From contig NZ_CP109442.1 of assembly GCF_036227205.1 (NCBI RefSeq), forward strand, positions 4,836,001 to 4,900,000: 64,000 nt of DNA, given 5' to 3'. Made by a program: the position numbers and the translations under genes. Shown piece by piece: positions 7,177 through 15,579 of the stretch; within the stretch, counting starts at the first letter, position 1; each line of letters opens with the position of its first letter. This stretch comes from Amycolatopsis sp. NBC_01480. GTDB lineage: Bacteria > Actinomycetota > Actinomycetes > Mycobacteriales > Pseudonocardiaceae. Under the pieces are notes generated by a model. The model made no database searches and was not told where the DNA came from. It saw only the letters and a program-made list of their open reading frames with translations.

Positions 7177-9447
7177 ATGAGAGAAATCACTAGCTTTTCT
7201 GCGGCGTTTCACCGTATTCGCCGAAATCGCCACCTCAATGTCAGCGAGGTTGCGGCGAGGACCGGCTACAGCGCCAGCTATGTGTCCAAGCTGCTGCATG
7301 GCCATCGGGCCTTGCTGCCGGACGTTGTCCGGCAGCTGGACGAGGCGCTCGGTGCCGCGGGGGAGCTCGTGCGCATCGCGGCCGAGGCACACGACGGACC
7401 GGATCACTGGGTCCGGCCGGCGCAGCTGCCGTCGACTGTGCCCGATTTCATCGGGCGAGGATCCTTTCTGCGTACGCTGGACGGGCTGGCCTCCCTGCGC
7501 CACGACCGGGATTCCCCGCGGACGGCCGTCATCGAAGGCGGCTTCTGGGTCGGGAAGACCGCGCTTGCCGTGCGCTGGGCCCATCAAGCGCAGGCGGACT
7601 TTCCCGGCGGGTGCCTGTTCGCCGACCTGCATGGATTCGCCGCCGGCCCCCCTGCCGACCCCGGGCAGATCGTGAACGGGTTCCTGCGTGCGCTCGGCGC
7701 CGGGGGAGAGGCGTTCGCGGGCACGGTGGATGAGCGTGCCGCGCACTACCGCTCGCATCTGGCCGAACGGCCCGCGATCGTCATCCTCGATAACGCTGCG
7801 GACTACGACCAGATCCGGCCCCTGCTTCCCGGGGGAAACTCGGTTGCCCTTGTCACCAGCCGCGAGCACCAGACGGACCTCCTGGCGCGCAGCGGTGGTC
7901 TGCATCTGGAACTGCCCCCGTTGACCAAGGACGAGGCACTCGGGCTCTTACGCAAGCGTCTGGGCGAGGCGCGGGTTGCGGCCGACCTGCCTGCGGCCGA
8001 AAGCATCGTCCGGCGGGCCGGCCGTCTTCCGATGGCGGTGCTCATCGCGGCCGAGCACGCCGCGCATCGGGGTGTCAGCCTCGAGCGGGTCGCGGCCCAG
8101 CTGCGCAGCGCTCACGAGCGCCTGGAGATGTTCACCTCGCCCGATCCCGCGGTGAACATCTACGGCGTCATCGACGCCTCCTATCTCGCGCTCCCGTCCC
8201 AGCCGGCGAGGGTCTTCCGCCTGCTCGGCGCCAGCCCGGCCAGCCCCATCAGCGCCGCATCGACCGCGGCACTCGCCGACATCCCACCCGTAGCGGCACA
8301 TGCGGCGCTTGACGTCCTGCGCCGGGCCCATCTCATCGAGCCCGCCGCTGGCACCCGCATGCGCATGAACCACCTGCTGCGCGCCTACGCCTACGAGCGC
8401 GCCGCCGCGGATGAGCACCCCCGCGAGCTGGAGCGGGTATGGCAGCGGCTCCGGCAGTGGTACGCGACCACCGCGGCATCGGCCAGCAACGCGCTCGCGC
8501 CGGGCTGGGCCGGCCCCGGACTGCTGCCCCCCGGCGCCGCTGACAGCACCGTCGCGGGCTTCGCCGACGGCGACTACGACGGCGCGATGGCGTGGTTCGA
8601 AGCCGAGGCATCCGCGGTCCTGCAGGTCGCGCGCAGCGGCCCGACCACCGAGCTGAGCTGGCAGCTCCCGGCGACCCTGCTGCCGTTTTTCTACCTGACC
8701 AAGAACTGGAGCACCTGGCTCTCGGCAGCCGCGCAAGCGCACAACGCAGCCCGCCACACCGGAAGCCGCCTGGGCACGGCATGCAGCGTGCTCAGCCTGG
8801 GATGGGTCCGGCACGAGATCGGCCACGCCGCCGACGCCGCCATCCTGCTGACCAGCGCGCTGCAGCTGCACGACCAGCTCGACAACGACTGCCTCGCCGG
8901 CTGGACCGCCGTCGCGCTGGCCGCCGCGCAGACCATCCTGGGACAGCACGAGGACGCCCGCACGCTCTACCTGCGTGCCGACGCGCTTTTCACCAGTGCC
9001 GGCCTGACCTTGGGCACGGCGGTCGTGCGGGCCATGCTCGCCGGCACCCAGCAGGAACTCGGCGACCCGCAGGCGCCGGCCACCGCGCACGATGCTCTTG
9101 CGCTCGCGCAGGAGGTCGCGTCGAATCCGGTCCTGAGCCTGGCCCATCACCAGCTCGGCCTGGTGCTGCACGCGCAGGGATCACACCGGCGCGCCCTGAC
9201 GCACCTGGACAGCGCACTGCGGCTGCGCCGGACCGGCCGCGAGCGCTGGGGCGAGGCGGACACGCTCGTCGCCCGCGCCGGCGCGCTGCACGCTCTCAAC
9301 GAGCCCGTCGCGGCAGTGGATGCCTATCGCGATGCCGCCTCGATCCTGGACACGCTGCACGACCCGCGCGCGTTCGACGTCCGGGAGCGCCTCACCGCCC
9401 TCCGCGCGAGCCTGGGATTGCTGGGCAACGCCGACGCCGCATCATGA
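7177..9447 (+). CDS. HTH / NB-ARC / TPR STAND-type regulator
   Basis: The start at ATG 7177 has GGGGAGAG upstream. The product is about 756 aa. Residues 6-62 form an XRE-like helix-turn-helix (A-F-H-R-I-R-R-N-R, then V-A-A-R-T-G-Y-S-A-S-Y-V-S-K-L-L). Residues about 85-340 form an NB-ARC-type NTPase with a variant P-loop G-G-F-W-V-G-K-T-A at 121-129, Walker B A-I-V-I-L-D-N, and the 'GRLPMAV' GxP motif. The C-terminal half is helical repeat (TPR-like) sequence rich in A-L-L-A pairs. This is the AfsR/STAND design without the N-terminal SARP OmpR domain: the helical repeats sense a signal, ATP binding switches the protein, and the HTH binds DNA. No target gene is evident nearby. Confidence 0.85.
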   Translation: MREITSFSAAFHRIRRNRHLNVSEVAARTGYSASYVSKLLHGHRALLPDVVRQLDEALGAAGELVRIAAEAHDGPDHWVRPAQLPSTVPDFIGRGSFLRTLDGLASLRHDRDSPRTAVIEGGFWVGKTALAVRWAHQAQADFPGGCLFADLHGFAAGPPADPGQIVNGFLRALGAGGEAFAGTVDERAAHYRSHLAERPAIVILDNAADYDQIRPLLPGGNSVALVTSREHQTDLLARSGGLHLELPPLTKDEALGLLRKRLGEARVAADLPAAESIVRRAGRLPMAVLIAAEHAAHRGVSLERVAAQLRSAHERLEMFTSPDPAVNIYGVIDASYLALPSQPARVFRLLGASPASPISAASTAALADIPPVAAHAALDVLRRAHLIEPAAGTRMRMNHLLRAYAYERAAADEHPRELERVWQRLRQWYATTAASASNALAPGWAGPGLLPPGAADSTVAGFADGDYDGAMAWFEAEASAVLQVARSGPTTELSWQLPATLLPFFYLTKNWSTWLSAAAQAHNAARHTGSRLGTACSVLSLGWVRHEIGHAADAAILLTSALQLHDQLDNDCLAGWTAVALAAAQTILGQHEDARTLYLRADALFTSAGLTLGTAVVRAMLAGTQQELGDPQAPATAHDALALAQEVASNPVLSLAHHQLGLVLHAQGSHRRALTHLDSALRLRRTGRERWGEADTLVARAGALHALNEPVAAVDAYRDAASILDTLHDPRAFDVRERLTALRASLGLLGNADAAS

Positions 9448-9516
9448 GGCAGCGCCCGGGCCAGAACGGAACCCCGCACTGGGCCCGGTCCGCAGCATGA
9501 CCGAGCGGGCGGCGCG

Positions 9517-10596
9517 CTAGCCGCTGTGCCGGTCTTCGGCGGGGGCCAAGCGGCAGAGGATGAACCTGCTGTGCGGATTCGCGCTGTCGCTGATACCGAC
9601 CGCGTGGACTTGGGCGTGCCACCAGCTCCCGTCCTGTCGTCTCACGGCGGCCGGCACCGGCGGGACCCGATGCGCCGCCCGTGTCGCGGCATCGTGAATC
9701 AGGCGGAGGACCGCGTCCAGGCTCTCGGCGCGGACGACCGCGGCGAGGGCGCGGTCCTCGGGCAGGTGAAGGTCCGCCGCGAGGTAGTCGTCGCTGGTCA
9801 TCACGATGGCGTCGTAGGTCGTGTCGACGACCATCAGGGGATCGGTGATGATCGCCGAGAGCCCGGTCAGCTGCCGTCGCAGCGGCGAGTGCAGCTCGTG
9901 CTCCAGGTCCTGGGCGCGCACCCGCATCGAGAACCCGCAGTACAGACGGTCGGCGGACTTCCAGCCCACGGCGCGGATGACCTGATACTCGCCGGTCGCG
10001 GCGTTGCGCTGTTCCATGATACGAATGATCGGCTGGTCGACGGCGGCGTTCCGGAATTCCTGCATGATCGCGGTCGTGGGAACGCGGCCCTCGTCGACGA
10101 GGATGTCGTTGATGAAGCGGAACGGGTCGCGGCCGCTGGGGCCGCCGGTCCAGCCCGGCTGTGGCGGGGCGACGCCGTAGAGCCCGGGAGCGTGCTCACT
10201 CCACCAGTGCCGAAAGGGCCCGCCGCTGCCGGGCGGCGGCTCCTGCCACTCCCACGCCGCCACCAGCGGCGGCGGCGTGAAGCCGGAGCCGGCCCGCGCG
10301 TAGCAGGCGAGGATCGCGATCGGTGTCCCGTCCCGGCCGCCGAGAACCGGCCGTAGCGCGATGTCGAACTCTTCGTTGGCGTAGTGATGGCGCTCGCGCA
10401 ACGGTCTCCGGGTCTGCCGCACGATGGTTGCCGCGGGTGGCAGGAGTTTGCGCGCGATGTTGTCGGCATTGTTCAACGACAGCCCCGTATACAGCCGCTC
10501 AGCGATGGCGTACAGCCTGGCGTCGGCGTCGAGCACCATCCACAACCCCATGTCCCGGTGGGGAGACGGGGTCTCGCCGGACCTGGAAGTGCCCAT
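9517..10596 (-). CDS. Rv3651-like / PAS-GAF-type sensory protein
   Basis: The product is about 359 aa with no membrane segment. ATG 10596 is preferred over GTG 10599 immediately before it. The N-terminus (G-L-W-M-V-L-D-A-D-A-R-L-Y-A-I-A-E-R-L-Y) resembles the N-terminal domain of mycobacterial Rv3651-like proteins. The middle (F-R-F-I-N-D-I-L-V-D-E-G-R-V-P) and C-terminal parts look like GAF/PAS sensory folds, including P-L-M-V-V-D-T-T-Y-D and W-W-H-A-Q-V-H-A-V-G. It faces the STAND regulator convergently, with only about 70 bp between stops. The ligand is unknown. The family call is from recall and moderately uncertain. Confidence 0.6.
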   Translation of the reverse strand: MGTSRSGETPSPHRDMGLWMVLDADARLYAIAERLYTGLSLNNADNIARKLLPPAATIVRQTRRPLRERHHYANEEFDIALRPVLGGRDGTPIAILACYARAGSGFTPPPLVAAWEWQEPPPGSGGPFRHWWSEHAPGLYGVAPPQPGWTGGPSGRDPFRFINDILVDEGRVPTTAIMQEFRNAAVDQPIIRIMEQRNAATGEYQVIRAVGWKSADRLYCGFSMRVRAQDLEHELHSPLRRQLTGLSAIITDPLMVVDTTYDAIVMTSDDYLAADLHLPEDRALAAVVRAESLDAVLRLIHDAATRAAHRVPPVPAAVRRQDGSWWHAQVHAVGISDSANPHSRFILCRLAPAEDRHSG

Positions 10597-10668
10597 CACC
10601 GCAGCGTAGGGGGTGGGCGCCGCTCGACTGCCGTGCCGCAGCGCACTGTCACCGATGGGATGACGCGA

Positions 10669-11418
10669 TCAGAACGTGGCCCCGCCGTCGAGCTGCAGGA
10701 CCGATCCGGTCACGAACGCGGAGTCGTCGCTAGCCAGATACAACGCCGCAGCACGGATTTCCCCGGGATCCCCGATGCGCCGCAGCGCAGCCGTCCGCTC
10801 GAGCAGCGCGACCGTCTTCTCATCCCACCCAGCGGCCATCTTCGTCCGGAACGGCCCGCACTGGATCGCATTCACCCGCACCCCGAGCGGGCCGAAACTC
10901 TGCGCGTGCGCCTGGGTGAGCGTGTTGACCGCCGACTTCGCCACGGCGTAGGGCACGAAGGGATCCTTGGGTCGCACCGCGCCGGTCGAGGTCACGTTGA
11001 TGATCGACCCGCCGCCGGCCTTCGCCATGTGCGCTGCGAATCCTTGGGACAGCGCGATCGTGCCCATCAGGTTGACGTCCAGCACCTTGCGCCACATCCG
11101 CTCGTCGAGATCGTCGACGCTGCGGTACGGGATCGCCATCCCGGCGTTGTTCACCAGCACATCCGCACGGCCGAAACGCGTGTGCACGCTGTCCACCAAA
11201 GCACCGCACTCATCCCAGGACCCGACGTTGCACGAGCGCGCCAGAGCCTCGACACCATGGTCCCGCCGGACCTGCACCGCCGCCTCCTCGCAGGCGACGC
11301 CGTTGCGACTGGCGATCACCACGGCCGCGCCCTCGGACGCGAACACCTCGACGATCTGACGGCCCAGCCCCGTCGCCCCGCCCGTGACCACCGCGACACG
11401 ACCTGCGAGCTTCCCCAT
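10669..11418 (-). CDS. SDR-family oxidoreductase
   Basis: The product is 249 aa, the usual length of a classical short-chain dehydrogenase. It shows the nucleotide-binding turn G-G-A-T-G-L-G near residue 13, the N-N-A-G motif near 87, a catalytic serine in I-N-V-T-S-T-G, and the catalytic Y-A-V-A-K (YxxxK). It ends L-Q-L-D-G-G-A-T-F like many 3-oxoacyl-ACP reductase-type SDRs. It reduces or oxidises a carbonyl/alcohol with NAD(P)(H); the substrate cannot be read from the sequence. It is a single gene, not in an obvious operon, with about 70 bp to the sensory gene downstream. Confidence 0.9.
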   Translation of the reverse strand: MGKLAGRVAVVTGGATGLGRQIVEVFASEGAAVVIASRNGVACEEAAVQVRRDHGVEALARSCNVGSWDECGALVDSVHTRFGRADVLVNNAGMAIPYRSVDDLDERMWRKVLDVNLMGTIALSQGFAAHMAKAGGGSIINVTSTGAVRPKDPFVPYAVAKSAVNTLTQAHAQSFGPLGVRVNAIQCGPFRTKMAAGWDEKTVALLERTAALRRIGDPGEIRAAALYLASDDSAFVTGSVLQLDGGATF

Positions 11419-11556
11419 CGAATCCCCTCGTACGCTGCGCTCCGACGACGGCTCCGGACGCTACCAGCGCACAACCTCATGATCCACTGACGCGCCCTCC
11501 GCGCAGGCGAACCAAAACATTCACCACAAGTCCCCCGGAGTGCCTGCAGAAGCAAG

Positions 11557-12102
11557 GTGGAAACAATTTCCATCTTGACAAGTCTGGCACACATTCAGCA
11601 CAAGATCAGCACACATTTGTGCTCGTCATATCCTTCCCTCCGGGCGGCACATTCGCGATGGTTGATCCATGTGAATCGACCACCTCCCCCTCCGGCGATG
11701 CCCGGCCCCGGCGCCACTGGGTCACCGCATCGCCAGGCCGATTCGCAGCGCTGCTGGGCGGCACCCTCGGTGTCGTCAGGCGCCGCCCAGCAGCGCGAGC
11801 CGCACCGCCCGTGGACCTTGTCCAGCCCGGCAGAGCCACCACTGCCCGGGCATGCCAGACGCGGTGGACCCCAACGCCCACGCGGGGTCCACCGCGTCGC
11901 ACCAACCTTGTCAACCTCGGAACCTCCATCCGGCCGCCCCTGGTGTCCAACCTGCGCCACCTAGAAGCCGGCACACGGATTCATCGCCGCGATGGACGAC
12001 GTGGAGTCCATCGCGGGAAAATAGCCGCCCTCTCACCTCTCGCTATTCGACGTTCTTCTGAACGGTTTCCGATTCCGCAGATAACCTGTCTAGGGCGAAA
12101 AC
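11557..12102 (+). ncRNA. Candidate structured leader (copy 1) upstream of a DUF6355-type gene
   Basis: This 545-base non-coding stretch is similar along most of its length to the minus-strand stretch 34260-33674; both end at paralogous secreted-protein genes. Shared items in the same order are: TTGACA at 11575; a palindromic AGCACACATTTGTGCT at 11608-11623; a perfect 15-bp hairpin with arms 11748-11762 and 11782-11796 whose loop contains TCGGTGTCGTCAG, identical in both copies; a second perfect 14-bp hairpin with arms 11859-11872 and 11884-11897 (only partly conserved in copy 2); and a CATCGCCGCGATGG-like segment before the gene. Frames across it are broken in both copies. It could be a 5' leader RNA, an independent small RNA, or a repeat unit. 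Confidence 0.5.
11608..11623. promoter_or_regulatory. Palindromic operator-like site
   Basis: AGCACACATTTGTGCT is a near-perfect palindrome 28 bases after TTGACA. The matching position in the second leader copy (34196-34209) is a perfect palindrome, GCACAAATTTGTGC. Conservation in both copies suggests a shared repressor. Confidence 0.5.
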
Positions 12103-12441
12103 ATGTTCACATCCGGTATTGTTCGCCGCTCACTGCTCATCGGGTTCGCCACCTTGGCCCTCGGAAGCGCGGCCGCCGGCGAGGCCTCTGCCGCCGTAGC
12201 CCCCGAAACCCGCGTCGGCCGCGGAAGCGTGCGGCTACCTCGGAGACGGCACGTTCCGGCACTGTGACGGTGGGACCGGCTCGATGGTGATGCTCGACGT
12301 CGAGGACCGCTGGGGGTCTATCTACCACTACTGCGTCGGCCCGGCACGACGGACATCCAGCCGGTCATTCCGTGGCGCATTGGGGACGCCTGGTGGAACA
12401 GCGGCGTCGGCTGCCAGCCCGGGTACGACGGCCCTGCCTGA
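12103..12441 (+). pseudogene. DUF6355-like secreted protein, frameshifted
   Basis: ATG 12103 starts a signal peptide (R-R-S-L-L-I-G-F-A-T-L-A-L-G-S-A-A-A-G-E-A-S-A) nearly identical to that of the gene at 33673. After about 40 codons the frame is lost. A second frame continues A-C-G-Y-L-G-D-G-T-F-R-H-C-D-G-G-T-G-S and I-Y-H-Y-C-V-G-P, and a third ends D-A-W-W-N-S-G-V-G-C-Q-P. Joined, this matches the small cysteine-containing secreted DUF6355 family often annotated near natural-product genes (pattern CGYY...YRHC...CVGPG...C). Two single-base indels separate the pieces. It is either a pseudogene or a gene with sequencing errors. Confidence 0.6.
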
Positions 12442-12507
12442 TCCCTCCGCGGCGTGGCGGGCGCCCCGTGCTGGGCCCGCCACACCGCCGACCGCGTGGA
12501 GGCTCCG

Positions 12508-13077
12508 ATGACCCGCATCAGGTGCACGGTCGCAGGCCTGATGATCACCGCCACGGCCGTCGCCGGCTGCTCGAACACCACGGTACAGTCGGCCGTTCCG
12601 CCGAGCCTGAGTGTCGTGTCGCCCTCGTGGATTCCGACGCCCGAACACGCCATGGCAGGGGCCGCGCTGCAGGTGTACCGGCAGTACTGGCAGCTGCGCG
12701 AGCACGCCGAAGCATCCCCGGGCGCCCAGGACTGGCGGGCATCGTTCGCGCATCTCCTGGCCGAGCCGGCGCTGACGACCATCGTCGATGAACTCGCGGA
12801 CCTCGCGTCCATCCCGGCGCACATGGCGGGGCAGTACCACCGCGCGCCGAAAGCCCGGTCCGTCTCCACCGTCGAGCCGGCCCGCGTGGTGATCGTCGAC
12901 TGCCTCGACGCATCCGCCGAGCGCCTGGTCAGCGACCGGCCAGGCGATGCCGGTAAGAACCTCGCCAACCCCGGGCAGCCCCGCCGCTACCGGCTCGAGG
13001 TCGAGGTTGTGCGCTGTCCCGCGCCGTACCGCTGGCTTGTGCGCACCATCCGGCCACAGCTGGACGAGGCATGCTGA
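12508..13077 (+). CDS. Putative lipoprotein, 189 aa
   Basis: The start at ATG 12508 has a GGAGG-like site upstream. The N-terminus has two Arg, a hydrophobic stretch and a lipobox V-A-G-C near residue 20, so the mature protein is expected to be lipid-anchored on the cell surface. The rest (A-L-Q-V-Y-R-Q-Y-W near the front, then S-V-S-T-V-E-P-A-R-V-V-I-V-D-C-L-D, ending Y-R-W-L-V-R-T-I) has the layout of the NTF2/DUF-type lipoproteins common in actinobacteria. No enzymatic motif is seen. It follows the broken DUF6355 gene by about 65 bp on the same strand. Confidence 0.75.
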   Translation: MTRIRCTVAGLMITATAVAGCSNTTVQSAVPPSLSVVSPSWIPTPEHAMAGAALQVYRQYWQLREHAEASPGAQDWRASFAHLLAEPALTTIVDELADLASIPAHMAGQYHRAPKARSVSTVEPARVVIVDCLDASAERLVSDRPGDAGKNLANPGQPRRYRLEVEVVRCPAPYRWLVRTIRPQLDEAC

Positions 13078-13209
13078 GTCATCAGCGTCAACCGCAGGGT
13101 CTGCGTGACGATCCCGGTCGGCGCCGCCCAGCGCGGGTTTCCTCTGCGGGGCGCCATGTGGCCTGCGGCGATACCGCAACCCGGCGTTGCGGCCCGCTAC
13201 TTAGAGAGC

Positions 13210-13239
13210 GATGATATCGAACATGCGTTCGACATCATC
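13210..13239. promoter_or_regulatory. 13-bp imperfect inverted repeat
   Basis: GATGATATCGAAC (13210-13222) and GTTCGACATCATC (13227-13239) match at 12 of 13 positions around ATGC. It lies where the next small gene begins and may be an operator. If so, the true start of that gene is the downstream GTG at 13286. Confidence 0.35.
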
Positions 13240-13555
13240 AGGTCCAGCGGGCTGGCGGCGAATCGATCCACCTCGGCATGTCTGGGTGAACGTGCCGAAG
13301 TTGTTCCCGGTCTCCCCGCGCCACCTGCACGAGTCGATACCGGGCGGCGTTCAGACCAGCTACGAAGCTGCGGGGATCCTCGTGGCCGAGGTCTCGTGGG
13401 CGAGCGGCGGGCGGCTGGGCCTGGTGAAGTACCAGCTGCTCTCGGCGGACCGGCAATGGCAGACGGTGGTGGAGCACTACGTGCCAGCCCACATGTACCG
13501 GCCGATGACCCGACTACGGCAAGACCGGGACTACGGACGAGGACACGGCCACTAG
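13211..13555 (+). CDS. Hypothetical protein, up to 114 aa
   Basis: Codon use is protein-like from about 13290 onward, with V-K-Y-Q-L-L-S-A-D-R-Q-W-Q-T-V-V-E-H-Y-V and a basic C-terminus. The given start ATG 13211 overlaps an inverted repeat, and GTG 13286 (V-N-V-P-K-L-F-P-V) is at least as likely. No signal peptide, motif or family is recognised. It is preceded by a lipoprotein gene with a gap of about 130 bp. Confidence 0.45.
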   Translation: MISNMRSTSSGPAGWRRIDPPRHVWVNVPKLFPVSPRHLHESIPGGVQTSYEAAGILVAEVSWASGGRLGLVKYQLLSADRQWQTVVEHYVPAHMYRPMTRLRQDRDYGRGHGH

Positions 13556-13868
13556 AACGCCGCCCGGCTTCAGGAGCAGCTCGTCGGCGATCTCCGTGGA
13601 GGCGGTCATGTCGTCAATGCGGCGCACCTTCTGAGTGCCGGCGGCCGAGCCCGACTTGCACGACTGCCGCCCGGGTCGCCGCAGTCGACACGGCTGGATA
13701 CAGTCTCGGACGGGCCGGCACGCAGGCCTCTCTCCGAGCGCCATGGTCGCCACGCCGACCTCGGGTGCGCCGAGGACAAGGTCCGTGATCGCGTGCCCCC
13801 GGATGCCAGCGACACGTGTTCGCGCGACCAGCGGGGAAGCGTGGTTCCTCGTGGTGAGGCAGCAGAAC

Positions 13869-14417
13869 ATGACCCACGATCAGGCTTTCAAGACCGCCGC
13901 CCGGGAGCGCGCGGCCAGCCGGGGCATCAACTACACCGCGGCCCGGCGGGAAATCCTCGACCAGCTCGCCGAAGTCGCCGAGTTCGGGCACCTGCCGGTG
14001 ATCTGGGAGAGCGCCCGGGTTCGTGTCCCGTTCGTCAGGCCGCCCCGTGAGCGGCACCAACTGGCGCTCGGTGCGATCGAGCTTGCGATCCGCGAGAGCG
14101 GCGCTCTCGAGGGAGCGATGCACCGCGACCGGTGGCGCACGCTCGACAGCCACATCGATCTCGACTGGGACGGCGGCCCGTACGCGCACGAGGTGCTGCG
14201 CGAGCTGATTGCCTTCGCCGAGGCCCCGGACACCGGCACTGTCGACCCGGGGCAACTGCGGCCCGGGGTGAGCTTGTTGGGCGACCTCAACGCCGTGTGG
14301 ATCAGCGGCGTGCGCGTGCGGTTCCGCCCGTACAAGCCGATCGGCGCCGAAACCGCACGTGCCCAGACGCTCGCCGGGATCCGCGCCCGGACAACCACCG
14401 GCGGAATCACGGCCTAG
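13869..14417 (+). CDS. Hypothetical protein, 182 aa
   Basis: The start ATG 13869 (M-T-H-D-Q-A-F-K-T-A-A-R-E-R-A) sits behind GTGAGG. The product has a helical N-terminus with the pattern A-A-R-R-E-I-L-D-Q-L, a central acidic D-S-H-I-D-L-D-W-D-G-G-P, and a C-terminus with V-S-L-L-G-D-L-N-A-V-W-I-S-G-V-R-V-R-F. There is no signal peptide or transmembrane helix. It resembles widespread actinobacterial hypothetical proteins from integrative elements, but no function is known. The large minus-strand frame over it is treated as a shadow because the plus frame has the better GC3 pattern. Confidence 0.6.
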   Translation: MTHDQAFKTAARERAASRGINYTAARREILDQLAEVAEFGHLPVIWESARVRVPFVRPPRERHQLALGAIELAIRESGALEGAMHRDRWRTLDSHIDLDWDGGPYAHEVLRELIAFAEAPDTGTVDPGQLRPGVSLLGDLNAVWISGVRVRFRPYKPIGAETARAQTLAGIRARTTTGGITA

Positions 14418-14787
14418 CGCCGTCGGGGTGCCGTCGCCTGCGGATGTGGTCCGGAGCGACGGCCCTTGAGCGCCGCGGTCGCGTTGGTGTTGGGCCCGTG
14501 GATGGCCGGCGGGCTCGGCGCGGCGACGGCTCGTCTAAGCGCCGGGGAGCGAGCCGGCGCCGGAGCTGTTCGAGCTGGCCCACGGGGACCCGGCTCCTCC
14601 CGGCTGCGCGTGCACCCCCGCGGCCGGGACGTTGCGCCCCACTCCACCCCGGAGCCCGCCGTAGTTCGTGGTGCGCCAGTCGTTCTGTCGTGAGCGGTCT
14701 GGAGAACGTGATGTCGATGTTGCTGCACGCGGGTGAAGTATCCCTCGGTTGTTGAGTCGAAAGATCACGGCCAGTACTGTTCCGCCC
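14418..14787. other. Intergenic stretch without a supported gene
   Basis: Only short, low-quality frames are present. It separates the hypothetical gene from the type VII toxin operon and probably holds that operon's promoter, although no clear -35/-10 pair was identified. Confidence 0.4.
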
Positions 14788-15195
14788 GTGAATCGTGACC
14801 GGGGGGAGGCTGAGTCACGTCTGGCGCTGATCGCGCGCGACATCCGGGCTGGCCTGCGTGGCCCCGGTGATTTCATGGATGCCTTCGCTGGCGCCAATGT
14901 GTTTGTCCGTCGGCCGGAGCAGCCTGGTCTGCTGGTGATGGATCTGGCGGAGCGTGGGCGATGGATGGTCGCGTTCTCGACGCTTGCGCGGCTTGCAGCA
15001 TATGAGGGTGAATGCGACTACTTCGCCACGACGGGCGCGGATCTACTCGAGCTGATTCCGCCGGGCGTGGGCCTGATGGTCGATCCGGATGACCAGCACC
15101 GGTTTCCGGTGCTGGCCCGGATGGCGCCACCGGATGCCCTGGCGCGGGCATGGGCGCAGGTGCTTACAGCAGGGCGTACTACGGCGCCAGCGTGA
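14788..15195 (+). CDS. SseB-like (type VII/III secretion-associated) protein
   Basis: The start is taken at GTG 14788; an earlier TTG at 14749 is less likely. The product is about 135 aa. It has the layout of the SseB N-terminal domain family: F-M-D-A-F-A-G-A-N-V-F-V near the front, G-L-L-V-M-D-L-A-E-R-G-R-W-M-V-A-F-S-T-L-A-R-L-A in the middle, and D-L-L-E-L-I-P-P-G-V-G-L-M-V-D-P at the end. In actinobacteria such genes accompany ESX/WXG substrates. It is the first gene of a five-gene operon with the EspC-like, toxin, ankyrin and SUFU genes, and may be a chaperone or regulator of export. Confidence 0.75.
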   Translation: MNRDRGEAESRLALIARDIRAGLRGPGDFMDAFAGANVFVRRPEQPGLLVMDLAERGRWMVAFSTLARLAAYEGECDYFATTGADLLELIPPGVGLMVDPDDQHRFPVLARMAPPDALARAWAQVLTAGRTTAPA

Positions 15196-15235
15196 CGGGC
15201 TGGTCGTCGCGGTACGAAGGGGAGGAATAGCAAAA

Positions 15236-15577
15236 GTGGATGGGCCCGGCTTTCATGTCGAGGTCGACGTGCTGGAGAGCGCGTCGACGAGCATGGGCGA
15301 GATCGTGCATGACCAGAGCAGCTTCCAGTTGCGTGGTCTGTGCGGAGAGCCGCCGCTGTACGGGCACGACGGTGTCCACGGGGCGCTGGCGGAGTTCTGT
15401 GGCCGGTGGAGCGTGGGCCTGGACGCACTCGCCGACCGCGCCGGCGACCTCGGTGACCTGCTCGGCAAGGCAGCCAAGGCCTACCGCGGCGTTGAACACA
15501 GCAACACCGCAGCCCTGAAGGACGATCCAGGCCGGGACGCGGTCACCCCGGACGAGCCGGGCCGCGGGGCGGTTTGA
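15236..15577 (+). CDS. EspC-like type VII secretion target (WXG-related)
   Basis: GTG 15236 has a strong GGGGAGG about 12 bases upstream. The product is about 113 aa, mainly helical. It has the ESX target pattern F-C-G-R-W-S-V-G-L-D-A-L-A-D-R-A-G-D-L-G-D-L-L followed by A-A-K-A-Y-R-G-V-E, where a helix ends in a Tyr-based export signal (YxxxE-like). Such small proteins usually pair with a larger toxin of the same operon and go out through the ESX channel. The stop codon overlaps or abuts the start of the toxin gene, consistent with co-export. Confidence 0.75.
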   Translation: MDGPGFHVEVDVLESASTSMGEIVHDQSSFQLRGLCGEPPLYGHDGVHGALAEFCGRWSVGLDALADRAGDLGDLLGKAAKAYRGVEHSNTAALKDDPGRDAVTPDEPGRGAV

Positions 15578-15579
15578 GC

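Noticed and set aside
8592..9500. 302-codon plus-strand frame in the STAND regulator
   Set aside because: Out-of-frame shadow of the TPR half; Arg/Ala-rich with no motif.
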